Positions 19,028 to 26,670 of a stretch of 64,000 nucleotides of DNA are shown here, in pieces; positions within the stretch are counted from its first letter, which is position 1, and the number at the start of each line of letters is the position of its first letter. Made by a program: the position numbers and the translations under genes. The stretch comes from Candidatus Phosphoribacter hodrii (GTDB taxonomy: Bacteria; Actinomycetota; Actinomycetes; Actinomycetales; Dermatophilaceae). The DNA lies in the NCBI GenBank assembly GCA_016707175.1, contig JADJIB010000006.1:1-64000 (forward strand), given 5' to 3'. The notes below the pieces were generated by a model, which was given only the letters and a program-made list of their open reading frames with translations, had not been told where the DNA came from and ran no database searches.

Positions 19028-19801
19028 TCAGGGGAGCGAGGTGTATGCCGCGTGCCGCTTCGCGAGGAAGGCCGCGATCCCCTCCTGTGCGTCATCCGTC
19101 AACGCCGCCGCGGCCATGACCTCGACGGCCAGGTCGTAGGCCGACCGCTGCTCCAACCCGACCTGGGCATAGAACGTGCGCTTGCCGATCGAGCGGCCCA
19201 TGGCGCTCCCGCGGGTCACCCGTGCGACCAGGTCGGACACAGCGGCGTCGAGGTCATCGGCGGGCACTGCGCGGTTGATCAGCCCCCAATCGGCGGCGGT
19301 CGCCGCGTCGATGACGTCGCCGGTGAGTGCCATTTCCAGAGCCCGCTTGCGCCCGACGTTGCGCGAGACCGCGACGAGCGGGGTGTGACAGAACAACCCG
19401 CCCTTGCCACCAGGCAGCGCGAACCCAGCGGTGTCGGCAGCAATCGCCAGGTCGCAGGACGCCACGAGTTGGCACCCGGCTGCGGTCGCTAGGGCGTGCA
19501 CCTTGGCGATGACCGGCTGCGGGATGCCCTGGACCGTGTCCATCATCGTCGTGCACAGCAGGAACAGCTCGCGGGCCGCCCGCAGGTCGGCCCCCGCCAG
19601 GTCGCCGAAGTTATGGCCGGCCGAGAAGACCGGCCCATCGGCCGCGATGACGACGGCGAGCGTGTCGGAGGCACCGGCCTCGGCCAGCGCGGCCGTGAGG
19701 TCGGTCATCATCGCCGCCGAGAGCGCATTGCGCTTCTCCGGCCGGGCCAGGGTGATCGTCGTGGTCGAGTCCTCGCGGGTCACCCGGACGTTGTCGCTCA
19801 T
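19028..19801 (-). CDS. Enoyl-CoA hydratase/isomerase family protein
   Basis: 257-residue crotonase-fold protein. It has the family start VTREDSTTTITLARPEKRNALSAAM (quoted in part: LARPEKRNALSA), the CoA-binding AGHNFGDLAG, the oxyanion-hole region HALATAAGCQLVASCDLAIAA, and FALPGGKGGLFCHTPLVAVSR. In this last block the usual catalytic Glu of hydratases (in PExxxG) is not evident, as in the ECHDC3-like branch, so real hydratase activity is uncertain. The start at ATG 19801 is preceded by AAGGAAG at a fair distance; the frame is open further upstream but across the hairpin repeat. It runs in the same direction as the quinone oxidoreductase gene upstream, with the 55-bp repeat between them. Confidence 0.82.
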   Translation of the reverse strand: MSDNVRVTREDSTTTITLARPEKRNALSAAMMTDLTAALAEAGASDTLAVVIAADGPVFSAGHNFGDLAGADLRAARELFLLCTTMMDTVQGIPQPVIAKVHALATAAGCQLVASCDLAIAADTAGFALPGGKGGLFCHTPLVAVSRNVGRKRALEMALTGDVIDAATAADWGLINRAVPADDLDAAVSDLVARVTRGSAMGRSIGKRTFYAQVGLEQRSAYDLAVEVMAAAALTDDAQEGIAAFLAKRHAAYTSLP

Positions 19802-19826
19802 GGGCCGCTTCCTTGCGGTTTCCTGG

Positions 19827-19881
19827 GCCGGATAGAGGTATTCGGCCGTTGTCTCACGATGGTGGAATACCTCGACCCGGC
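19827..19881. repeat. 55-bp hairpin repeat, copy 2 (inverted relative to copy 1)
   Basis: Reverse complement of the element at 15068-15122, same length, differing at about ten positions, mostly in the loop. The outer arms still pair almost fully (GGTATTC and GAATACC blocks are intact). It lies between two genes read in the same direction, after the quinone oxidoreductase stop and before the hydratase start, so it may separate the two transcripts. Confidence 0.8.
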
Positions 19882-19914
19882 AAGGGGGGTGGGGCTGGGG
19901 GCGGGGTGGCTCAC

Positions 19915-20901
19915 TCAGATCTGGAAGATCAGTTTGCCGGTCGTGGCCCGGCCCTCCAAGGCCTCGTAGGCGGCGGCGGCATCCTCCAACGCATAGACCC
20001 CGCCGATGTCCATCCGGACCCGCCCCGACGCCAGCGTCTGGAAGACCTCGCCGGCCCGCCACAGCAACTCGTGCCGGTCGGCGACGTAGTGCGCGAGGGT
20101 CGGGCGAGTGACGAACACCGAGCCGGCCGCGTTGAGCCGCTGCAGGTCGAACGGCGGCACCTGCCCGCTCGCCCCGCCGAACAGCGCCAGCATCCCGCGC
20201 GGGCGCAGCGAGCCCAGCGACGCATCGAAGGTCGCCTTGCCGACCCCGTCATATGCCACCGCCACACCCACGCCGCCGGTCGCCTCGCGCACCGCTGCCG
20301 CCAACTCCGCCGGCGTCGCGTATGCCGTGTAGTCCAGCGTGTAGGCCGCGCCCAACTCCCGGGCGATCGCCAACTTTGCCTCGGACCCTGCGGTGGCGAT
20401 GACAGTTGCCCCCGCGAGCGAACAGACCTGGACCAGCCACTGCCCGACCCCGCCCGCTGCGGCGTGGACGAGGACGAAGTCACCGGGCTGGACGGCATAC
20501 GTGCTGGTGGTGAGGTAGTGCGCGGTCATGCCCTGCAACATCGCAGCTGCCGCCTGCTCAGCGGTGATGTCGTTCGGGACGGGCACCGCGGACGCCGCCG
20601 GCAGCACCGCGAGCTCGGCCGCCGCCCCCCGCGCCATCGCCCACGCCACCCGAGACCCCACGAGGAGGTCGACGTCGGCGCCGACCGACTCGACGATCCC
20701 GGCGCCTTCCATGCCGGGGGTGAACGGGGTCGGCCCGGGATAGACCCCCTGGCGCTGGTAGACGTCGATGAAGTTGATCCCGGCGGCCTCCACGCGGACC
20801 CGGACCTGCCCCGGCCCCGGCTCCGGGACGTCGACGGTCTGGACGGCGAGGACCTCGGGTCCGCCGTGCTGGGTCACGCGAAGGGCTCGGGCGTCGGTCA
20901 T
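19915..20901 (-). CDS. Quinone oxidoreductase / zinc-independent MDR dehydrogenase
   Basis: 328-residue medium-chain reductase. The GroES-like half contains GPGQVRVRVEAAGINFIDVYQRQG and FTPGMEGAGIVESVG. The Rossmann half has HAAAGGVGQWLVQVCSLAGATVI (NADPH-binding AAGGVG) and a final ATTGKLIF, all typical of QorA. The zinc-binding residues of alcohol dehydrogenases are absent. Such enzymes transfer one or two electrons from NADPH to quinones or reduce enones. The start ATG 20901 is supported by a minus-strand TAGGCT box (20909-20914) seven bases upstream, implying a leaderless mRNA. It is divergent from pcrA, whose start is 70 bases away. Nothing links it to a pathway here. Confidence 0.87.
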   Translation of the reverse strand: MTDARALRVTQHGGPEVLAVQTVDVPEPGPGQVRVRVEAAGINFIDVYQRQGVYPGPTPFTPGMEGAGIVESVGADVDLLVGSRVAWAMARGAAAELAVLPAASAVPVPNDITAEQAAAAMLQGMTAHYLTTSTYAVQPGDFVLVHAAAGGVGQWLVQVCSLAGATVIATAGSEAKLAIARELGAAYTLDYTAYATPAELAAAVREATGGVGVAVAYDGVGKATFDASLGSLRPRGMLALFGGASGQVPPFDLQRLNAAGSVFVTRPTLAHYVADRHELLWRAGEVFQTLASGRVRMDIGGVYALEDAAAAYEALEGRATTGKLIFQI

Positions 20902-20908
20902 GGCGCCG

Positions 20909-20914
20909 AGCCTA
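20909..20914 (-). promoter_or_regulatory. -10 box TAGGCT for a leaderless quinone oxidoreductase mRNA
   Basis: Minus-strand TAGGCT ends seven bases before the ATG at 20901. No ribosome-binding site is seen. Confidence 0.5.
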
Positions 20915-20970
20915 CGACGAGTGCGTGGCGGCTCGGGGTGTCCGACCAAGCGCATAAGGTGGACGCCGAC

Positions 20971-23529
20971 ATGGGCACCCTTTTTGATGAGTTGGGCCTC
21001 TCCGGTTTCGGGGAGCCCGAGCCGAGCGTGCCCGCACGTCCGCACCCGCACGCGCCATCGCTCGCGGATGTCCGGCCCAGCGCCACGCCGGCCCGGCGCC
21101 AGGACGATGTCGATGAGGCGGGACTGCCGCTGTGGGCCCAGGAGGGCAGCGGGTATGCCGCGCCCGACGCGGGCGGGCGGCATACCGGAGGGCGCGGGGC
21201 GGGCGACCCGGAACGGTTCCTCGTCGGGCTCAATCCGCAACAGCGGGCGGCGGTCGTTCACGAAGGCAGCCCGCTGCTCATCATCGCCGGCGCCGGGTCG
21301 GGCAAGACGCGAGTGCTGACCCATCGGATCGCCTACCTGCTCGCCGAGCGGGGGGTGCAGCCCGGGCAGGTCCTCGCGATCACCTTCACCAACAAGGCCG
21401 CCGCCGAGATGCGCGAGCGGGTCGAAAGTCTCGTCGGCGCGCGCTCGCGAGCGATGTGGGTGATGACCTTCCACTCGGCGTGCGTGCGGATCCTGCGCCG
21501 CGAGATCGAGAAGTTTGGGCTCAAGTCGAGCTTCTCCATCTATGACGCGGCCGACAGCCAGCGGCTCATGGCGATGGTGCTGCGGGACATGGATCTGGAC
21601 CCGAAGCGCTACAACCCGCGGTCTTTCAGCCATCAGGTGAGCAACCTCAAGAACGAGCTCATCGACGAGGAGACCTACACCCGTCAGGTGAGCGGCGACG
21701 AGGGCACCCACCACGAGCGCACCATCGCCCAGGCTTATGTCGCTTATCAACGACGGCTGCGCCAGGCCAACGCGCTGGACTTCGACGACCTCATCATGAC
21801 GACGGTGCATCTGCTGCAGTCGTTCCCCGATGTCGCTGAGCACTATCGGCGGCGGTTCCGGCATGTGCTGGTCGATGAATACCAGGACACCAACACGGCG
21901 CAGTACCAACTCGTCCGAGAGCTCGTCGGGGTCACGAGCGACGCTGCAGGAGAAGGCGGTTCGGGAGATGGTGGCGAGTCGGGCACGGGTGGTGAGCGGG
22001 CGGCATACGCGATCCCGCCGGCCGAGCTCGTCGTCGTCGGTGACGCAGACCAGTCGATCTATGCCTTCCGCGGGGCGACGATCCGCAACATCGTGGAGTT
22101 CGAGCAGGACTACCCCAACGCGCGGACCATCCTGCTGGAGCAGAACTACCGCTCGACCCAGACGATCCTGCGGGCGGCCAACTCGGTCATCGCCCGCAAC
22201 CCGGACCGGCGGCCCAAGAACCTCTGGACCGACTCGGGCGACGGGGCTCGGATCATCGGCTACGTCGGCGACAACGAGCATGACGAGGCGGCGTTCATCG
22301 CGCGGACCATCGATCGGCTCGGCGACGAGCATGGGGTGAAGCCCAAGGACGTCGCTGTGTTCTATCGGACCAATGCTCAGAGCCGGGCGATCGAGGAGGT
22401 GTTCGTTCGGGTCGGGTTGCCTTACAAGGTGGTTGGCGGCACCCGGTTCTACGAGCGCAAGGAGGTCAAGGACGCCTTGGCCTATCTGCGGGTGATCTCC
22501 AACCCGACCGATGCGGTCAACCTGCGACGGATCCTCAACACCCCGCGGCGGGGCATCGGCGAGCGGGCCGAGGCGTGTGTGGCGCAGCTGGCAGACCGTG
22601 AGCGGATCCCCTTCGTCGCAGCGCTCGGGCGGGCCGTCGATGCACCCGGCATCGCCACCCGATCGGTCGCCGCGATCGAGGCGTTCACCCGACTGTTGGA
22701 AGACCTGCGGACCGTCTTCGAGGGCGGCTCGGGAGTGGCTGGTCTGCTCGAAGCGGTGCTGGAGCAGAGCGGCTATCTGCGTGAGCTGCGCAACAGCCCC
22801 GACCCTCAAGACGAGACACGCGTCGAGAACCTCGCCGAGTTGGTTGCTGTCGCACAGGAATTCGACGAGGGGCGGGCCGAGACCGGTGAGCCGGCCAGCC
22901 TCGAAGACTTCCTTGAGCAGGTGTCGCTGGTCGCTGACGCCGACGAGATCCCCGACCCGGAGGCCGATGCCGGGGGAGTGGTCACGCTGATGACCCTGCA
23001 CACCGCCAAGGGCCTGGAGTTCCCGGTCGTCTTCGTCACCGGTCTTGAGGACGGCACCTTCCCGCATCTGCGTTCGCTCGCGGACCCCAAGGAGCTCGAG
23101 GAGGAGCGGCGCCTGGCCTATGTCGGCATCACCCGCGCTCGCGAGCGGCTGCATCTGTCTCGGGCTGCGGTTCGCTCGGCGTGGGGTCAGCCGCAGTTCT
23201 TCCCCGGGTCACGGTTCCTCGACGAGATCCCCGAGGAGTTGGTGGCGTGGGAGCGCGAAGCTGCGGCGTCGGATTCGGCGCGGTTCGGCCGCCGGTCCAG
23301 CGAGCCGGCCGGGGCGACGCTGGCGGCTCGGCCAGGGGTGCGCTCTCCGGGCAACCGGGCAGTGCCCGTGCTTGTCGCGGGTGATCGGGTGAGCCACGAC
23401 TCGTTCGGGCTCGGAACGGTGCTGCGCCTGGAGGGGGAGGGGGAGCGCACGCTCGCCCACGTCGACTTCGGGGCGTCAGTGGGGGTCAAGCGGCTGCTGC
23501 TGCGTTACGCGCCGGTCGAGAAGCTCTGA
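20971..23529 (+). CDS. pcrA: ATP-dependent DNA helicase PcrA/UvrD1
   Basis: 852-residue superfamily 1A 3'-5' helicase for nucleotide-excision repair and removal of proteins from DNA. After a variable, Pro- and Gly-rich N-terminus it has LNPQQRAAV (Q motif, about residue 88), Walker A AGAGSGKTRVLTHR, motif Ia FTNKAA, Walker B VDEYQDTN, motif III VVGDADQSIYAFRGA, motif IV QNYRST, motif V TLHTAKGLEFPVVF and motif VI YVGITRARERL. The C-terminal SH3-like tail VSHDSFGLGTVLR is that of PcrA, which binds RNA polymerase. An extra Gly/Ser/Glu-rich loop lies between motifs II and III (about residues 325-350). The start ATG 20971 follows AAGGTGG. Position before the M23 gene and sucCD matches Mycobacterium uvrD1 (Rv0949). 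Confidence 0.95.
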   Translation: MGTLFDELGLSGFGEPEPSVPARPHPHAPSLADVRPSATPARRQDDVDEAGLPLWAQEGSGYAAPDAGGRHTGGRGAGDPERFLVGLNPQQRAAVVHEGSPLLIIAGAGSGKTRVLTHRIAYLLAERGVQPGQVLAITFTNKAAAEMRERVESLVGARSRAMWVMTFHSACVRILRREIEKFGLKSSFSIYDAADSQRLMAMVLRDMDLDPKRYNPRSFSHQVSNLKNELIDEETYTRQVSGDEGTHHERTIAQAYVAYQRRLRQANALDFDDLIMTTVHLLQSFPDVAEHYRRRFRHVLVDEYQDTNTAQYQLVRELVGVTSDAAGEGGSGDGGESGTGGERAAYAIPPAELVVVGDADQSIYAFRGATIRNIVEFEQDYPNARTILLEQNYRSTQTILRAANSVIARNPDRRPKNLWTDSGDGARIIGYVGDNEHDEAAFIARTIDRLGDEHGVKPKDVAVFYRTNAQSRAIEEVFVRVGLPYKVVGGTRFYERKEVKDALAYLRVISNPTDAVNLRRILNTPRRGIGERAEACVAQLADRERIPFVAALGRAVDAPGIATRSVAAIEAFTRLLEDLRTVFEGGSGVAGLLEAVLEQSGYLRELRNSPDPQDETRVENLAELVAVAQEFDEGRAETGEPASLEDFLEQVSLVADADEIPDPEADAGGVVTLMTLHTAKGLEFPVVFVTGLEDGTFPHLRSLADPKELEEERRLAYVGITRARERLHLSRAAVRSAWGQPQFFPGSRFLDEIPEELVAWEREAAASDSARFGRRSSEPAGATLAARPGVRSPGNRAVPVLVAGDRVSHDSFGLGTVLRLEGEGERTLAHVDFGASVGVKRLLLRYAPVEKL

Positions 23530-23541
23530 GGCGAGTGGCGA

Positions 23542-23577
23542 CCGGCGTCAGGACGGAGCCGACCGTCAGGACGCCGG
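23542..23577. terminator. Hairpin between convergent pcrA and M23 peptidase genes
   Basis: CCGGCGTC at 23542-23549 pairs with GACGCCGG at 23570-23577 across a 20-base loop. It lies 13 bases after the pcrA stop and 28 bases before the end of the convergent peptidase gene, so it can serve both. No T-run follows, as is common in actinobacteria. Confidence 0.4.
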
Positions 23578-23604
23578 AATCGCTCACCTGCGGAGCACGA
23601 AGCG

Positions 23605-24441
23605 TCAGATGTTGACGCCGCGAGCAGCCAGCCACCGCTTCGGCGGGACGGCGTTGCCCCCGTTGGGGTGGATCTCCAGGTGCACGTGCGGCCCGGTCGA
23701 GTTACCGGTGCTGCCGGCCAGGGCGATGAGCTGACCCGGCTCGACTCGCTGACCCTCGCTGACCCGAAGCTTGCTGTTGTGGCCGTACCAGGAGACGGTG
23801 CCGTCCCAGTGGAGGATCTCGACCTTGTAGCCGAGGTTCCCCGCCCAGCCGGAGAAGGTGACGACGCCGCTGGAGATCGAACGCACCGGCGTGCCCGTCG
23901 GGCAGGCCATGTCCTGACCGGAGTGCAGGCGACCCCAACGCCAGCCGTAGTTCGAGCTGAGGCTGTAGTTGCCCCCGAGCGGGTTGACCCAGGCCTTGGA
24001 ACCGAGGTTCGTACCCTTGAGGCTGGCCGCGGAAGCAGCGAGCTTGGAGCCAGGGGCGCCGACGAGGGACACCTGGACGGGGACGTCGTTGGCGGCCAGC
24101 GACGCTTCGGTTGCCGCCCGCTTGGCGTTCTCCTGGGCGACCGTGTCGACCCGCACGCGCTCGCTGTCGCGGGCGACCCGGTCCTGCACGCCGCGCGCCA
24201 ACAGGGTGCTGTCGGTCGACTTGTCCTGGGTGAGCTCGGCACGGTCGGTCGTGGCATCGTCCACGGTGCTGGCACCCGCGGCCAGAGTGGTGCTGGTGAG
24301 GGCCATCGGGGCTCCGCCGGTCACTGACACCACCGCGAGGGTGGCCGTTGTCGGGAGCACGAGCCCGGTCCCGACGATGCGAGGGCTGAGCCCGGCACCT
24401 CGCCGAGAGCGGTGGCGCCCACGGTACTTGGCGTCGGTCAC
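23605..24441 (-). CDS. M23-family peptidoglycan endopeptidase (LytM domain), secreted
   Basis: 278 residues. A basic N-terminus ([11 protein letters not shown]) and a hydrophobic stretch ([20 protein letters not shown]) suggest export or membrane anchoring. A mid-region of about 90 residues rich in Ala and Thr follows, with a coiled-coil-like [17 protein letters not shown]. The LytM domain spans about residues 155-278: [21 protein letters not shown] holds the first zinc ligands (His and Asp of HxxxD), and [12 protein letters not shown] the catalytic His and zinc-binding His. The product should cut cross-bridges in peptidoglycan. The order after pcrA matches Rv0950c in Mycobacterium. The GTG at 24441 follows GGGAAGAG, and a -10/-35 pair and a Crp-like site lie upstream. 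Confidence 0.9.
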   Translation of the reverse strand: MTDAKYRGRHRSRRGAGLSPRIVGTGLVLPTTATLAVVSVTGGAPMALTSTTLAAGASTVDDATTDRAELTQDKSTDSTLLARGVQDRVARDSERVRVDTVAQENAKRAATEASLAANDVPVQVSLVGAPGSKLAASAASLKGTNLGSKAWVNPLGGNYSLSSNYGWRWGRLHSGQDMACPTGTPVRSISSGVVTFSGWAGNLGYKVEILHWDGTVSWYGHNSKLRVSEGQRVEPGQLIALAGSTGNSTGPHVHLEIHPNGGNAVPPKRWLAARGVNI

Positions 24442-24480
24442 GTCGTTGGTCTCTTCCCGCAGCTGGAACTGGCCTTGTGG

Positions 24481-24510
24481 AGGTTAGCGTGATGTATTCG
24501 TTATCTCCAA
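24481..24510 (-). promoter_or_regulatory. Sigma-A-like promoter of the M23 peptidase gene
   Basis: On the minus strand TTGGAG (24505-24510) and TAACCT (24481-24486) are 18 bases apart and would start a transcript near 24474, about 33 bases before the GTG at 24441. This is the only promoter in the window with a recognisable -35 element. Confidence 0.45.
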
Positions 24511-24568
24511 GCCGGGTCCACGGGTCGGGCGCCCATGACCGCAGTGTGCGCGGGGCCGACGCACCTCC

Positions 24569-24584
24569 TGTGATGAGGATCACG
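24569..24584. promoter_or_regulatory. Crp/GlxR-like operator between M23 peptidase and B12-binding protein genes
   Basis: TGTGATGAGGATCACG matches the actinobacterial Crp/GlxR consensus TGTGA-N6-TCACA at nine of ten fixed bases. It is in the 275-base divergent space between the peptidase and the cobalamin-binding gene, about 100 bases upstream of the predicted peptidase transcript start. In Mycobacterium and Corynebacterium this regulator controls several cell-wall hydrolases, which fits. The distance is longer than usual for activation. Confidence 0.5.
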
Positions 24585-24703
24585 AGAACTCGCTGTCCAA
24601 TGGTCGGGTGGGTCGGCGGCCGGGCTGGCGGCTGGGCTGGCGGCGATGGATCCTCCGCGGTGGCCTGGGCCACTGGTCCCGCTCCACGTGCCTGGGGCTT
24701 CGC

Positions 24704-24709
24704 TAGAGT
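24704..24709 (+). promoter_or_regulatory. -10 box TAGAGT for a leaderless mRNA
   Basis: TAGAGT ends seven bases before the ATG at 24717, which has no Shine-Dalgarno. Spacing is that of a leaderless transcript. Confidence 0.55.
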
Positions 24710-24716
24710 GCGACGC

Positions 24717-25118
24717 ATGAGTGACTCTCCGCTGCGCGTTGTCGTCGCCAAGCCCGGGTTGGACGGTCATGACCGGGGGGCCAAGGTCGTTGCACGCGCC
24801 CTGCGCGACGCCGGGATGGAAGTTGTCTACACCGGCCTCCACCAGACGCCCGAGCAGATCGTCGAAGCGGCCATTCAGGAGGACGCCGACGCCGTCGGCC
24901 TGTCCGTCCTGTCGGGCGCCCACATGACCCTGTTCGCCAAGGTGGTCGAGTTGCTCAAGGTCCGCGACGCGGCCGACATCGTGGTCTTCGGAGGCGGGAT
25001 CATCCCCGACGACGACCTGCTGGCGCTGCAGAAGCTCGGAGTCGCCAAAGTCTTCACCCCGGGCGCCGCGACCCACGAGATCGTCGACTGGGTCCGCGCC
25101 AACGTCCACGGGCACTAA
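24717..25118 (+). CDS. Stand-alone cobalamin (B12)-binding domain protein, methylmalonyl-CoA mutase C-terminal type
   Basis: 133 residues consisting of only the B12-binding Rossmann-like domain. [22 protein letters not shown] has the DxHxxG motif whose His ligates cobalt. [13 protein letters not shown] and [12 protein letters not shown], the other two fingerprints for the nucleotide tail, follow. The C-terminal [17 protein letters not shown] is typical of the small subunit of methylmalonyl-CoA or isobutyryl-CoA mutase. No large mutase subunit or MeaB chaperone is in the window, so the partner must be elsewhere. Corrin biosynthesis genes lie 20 kb away, so the host can probably make the cofactor. 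The start is set by a -10 box seven bases upstream; the frame is open much further but with no start signal. Confidence 0.9.
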   Translation: MSDSPLRVVVAKPGLDGHDRGAKVVARALRDAGMEVVYTGLHQTPEQIVEAAIQEDADAVGLSVLSGAHMTLFAKVVELLKVRDAADIVVFGGGIIPDDDLLALQKLGVAKVFTPGAATHEIVDWVRANVHGH

Positions 25119-25454
25119 ACCTCGGTGTACCTCAAGGCCTTCGAGAGTAAAAAGATAGTAAGAATTCCCTGATCTGGCAGGCGGGGGCCGGGCAAAGGGA
25201 CCATGATGGTTCCCAGACGTAGTCGACACCTCCCCCCCAGGCGCCGGCCCGTCGAGTCGAGAACGAAGTGGAAGGGCCCCCGGTACTCCCGCATCCCGGC
25301 TGTGGCCCTCGCGCCGGCAACGGTGCTCACTGACTTGTTCAGTGCCTTTGCTTCACGACGTTGGTTGTGGGGCCACGGCTACCGTGGCCCCACAACAACG
25401 TCTAGGGCAGATTCGCTCCAGCCCATAAGTTCTCCAGCCCCGTAGTCTGCATTG
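25119..25454. other. Intergenic stretch of 336 bases with a strong hairpin
   Basis: No gene is visible. Two inverted repeats are. The small one, CACTGA and TCAGTG around 25328-25344, has a five-base loop. The large one at 25358-25401 has 20-bp arms, ACGTTG-(G)-TTGTGGGGCCACGG against its complement, with one bulged base and a three-base loop. The large hairpin could end transcription from the B12-binding gene. An A-rich part, GAGTAAAAAGATAG, lies at 25144-25157, unusual for this GC content. Confidence 0.6.
25358..25401. terminator. Very stable hairpin, possible terminator
   Basis: Arms of 20 bp with one bulged G and a CTA loop. It lies about 240 bases after the B12-binding gene and 54 bases before the DUF3048 gene. 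There is no T-tract. It could instead shape the leader of the lipoprotein mRNA. Confidence 0.45.
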
Positions 25455-26471
25455 GTGATCCGGCCCGCGTTTGCCATCGGCCTGAGCGCCGCCGTGCTCG
25501 TTGCCTGCTCAAGCACCCCATCGGCCTCGGCCCCGTCAAACCCGACCACGACCACCGCCGGGTCGATCTCAACGGGCGCCGCGGCGCCGACCAACACCCT
25601 CCCGGCGGTCGCGGTGGGCACGCCGTTGCTCGGCCCGGGACCGGTGCTCGCCGTCAAGATCGACAACACGTCGCCGGCAAGGCCCCGGATCGGCGTGGAC
25701 GCCGCCGACATCGTCTACGTCGAGCCGGTGGAGGCCGGCCTCACCCGGTTGCTCGCCATCTATGCCTCGACCCTCCCACCCGAGGTTGGTCCGGTCCGGA
25801 GCGCCCGTGAGTCCGACGCCGTTCTGCTGGGCAACTACGGCCGGGTGGCCTTCGCCTTCTCGGGCGCGTCGCCGATCACCACCTCGGAGATCGTCACAGG
25901 GCCGCAGGTCAACGTCTCGATGGACTCCGGCGGGGCTGGCTACCGGCGGGCCAGCGACCGCAAGGCCCCCTACAACGTCGTCGGCACCCCGGCTGCCCTT
26001 GTGGCCCGGGCCGGTGGCAGCGTCCCGGCAGGAGACATCGGCTTCCGAACCGGACCGGGCGCCCCAGGCGGCCGACCGGCGACGAGTCTCGCAACGGCAT
26101 ACCCACTGGCGCGGGTCGCCTTCACCTGGGACGCGACCCTCGGCCGCTACCTGGTGACCACCGACGGGCGGCCGGAAGTGACCGCAGCCGGCACACCGGT
26201 CAGCGCCGCGAGCATCCTCGTCCAGATGATCCGAACCCACCCCTCGAACAATCGGGACGTCAACGGCTCCGCCACCCCCGTGCTCGAACTCCTCGGGACG
26301 GGCGAGGCGAAGGTGCTGCGCGGCGGCGCGGTCTATGACGCGACCTGGGAGCGGGCAACGAACGCGAGTCCGACCCGACTCACCGGGGCGTCCGGCGCCG
26401 AGGTCACCTTGGCCGCCGGCCCGCTGTGGGTGCTCCTTGTCCCAGTCGGCCAAGGCGTGACGATCTCCTGA
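25455..26471 (+). CDS. DUF3048-family lipoprotein (YerB-like)
   Basis: 338-residue exported protein. The N-terminus [18 protein letters not shown] is a signal peptide with lipobox LVAC; the mature chain begins with a Ser/Thr/Pro linker. DUF3048 follows: [37 protein letters not shown] (quoted in part: [13 protein letters not shown]) and [17 protein letters not shown], both strongly conserved in YerB proteins. The C-terminal half carries the DUF3048_C-like block [23 protein letters not shown] and ends [11 protein letters not shown]. The family is on the outer face of the membrane and of unknown biochemical role, often near wall genes. The GTG at 25455 is preferred over a TTG three bases earlier. 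It is followed by sucC after about 200 bases. Confidence 0.85.
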   Translation: MIRPAFAIGLSAAVLVACSSTPSASAPSNPTTTTAGSISTGAAAPTNTLPAVAVGTPLLGPGPVLAVKIDNTSPARPRIGVDAADIVYVEPVEAGLTRLLAIYASTLPPEVGPVRSARESDAVLLGNYGRVAFAFSGASPITTSEIVTGPQVNVSMDSGGAGYRRASDRKAPYNVVGTPAALVARAGGSVPAGDIGFRTGPGAPGGRPATSLATAYPLARVAFTWDATLGRYLVTTDGRPEVTAAGTPVSAASILVQMIRTHPSNNRDVNGSATPVLELLGTGEAKVLRGGAVYDATWERATNASPTRLTGASGAEVTLAAGPLWVLLVPVGQGVTIS

Positions 26472-26590
26472 GCGGCGGCGCAACTTCGAGGCAACCACTC
26501 GGCAAAGACTCCGCAACCACTCCGCGGACACCGGCCGTGACATTGGTCATGGCTGGCCTCCCGACGGGCGAAGGGCCCGAATCCGTGCAC

Positions 26591-26596
26591 TAGAGT
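26591..26596 (+). promoter_or_regulatory. -10 box TAGAGT of the sucCD operon
   Basis: TAGAGT about 75 bases upstream of the sucC GTG gives a likely transcript start near 26603. A weak Crp-like half-palindrome, CGTGA-N6-TCATG at 26536-26551, is centred about 60 bases upstream of it, a distance used for activation. Both are motif-only calls. Confidence 0.35.
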
Positions 26597-26670
26597 CCGA
26601 ATGCTGCCCGAGCGGCCCAGGCCCACGGTCGCTGCGCTGGTCACCCCTTCGACGACGAGGACGGACGCCC

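Noticed and set aside
20971..23154. A long minus-strand frame opposite pcrA, joined to the quinone oxidoreductase frame
   Set aside because: Only the last part (from ATG 20901) encodes the reductase. The part opposite pcrA has no recognisable fold.
24442..24716. A c-di-AMP (ydaO) riboswitch upstream of the M23 peptidase
   Set aside because: Such riboswitches precede wall hydrolases in actinobacteria, but the conserved helix motifs were not found in this 275-base gap, and the predicted leader is only about 33 bases.
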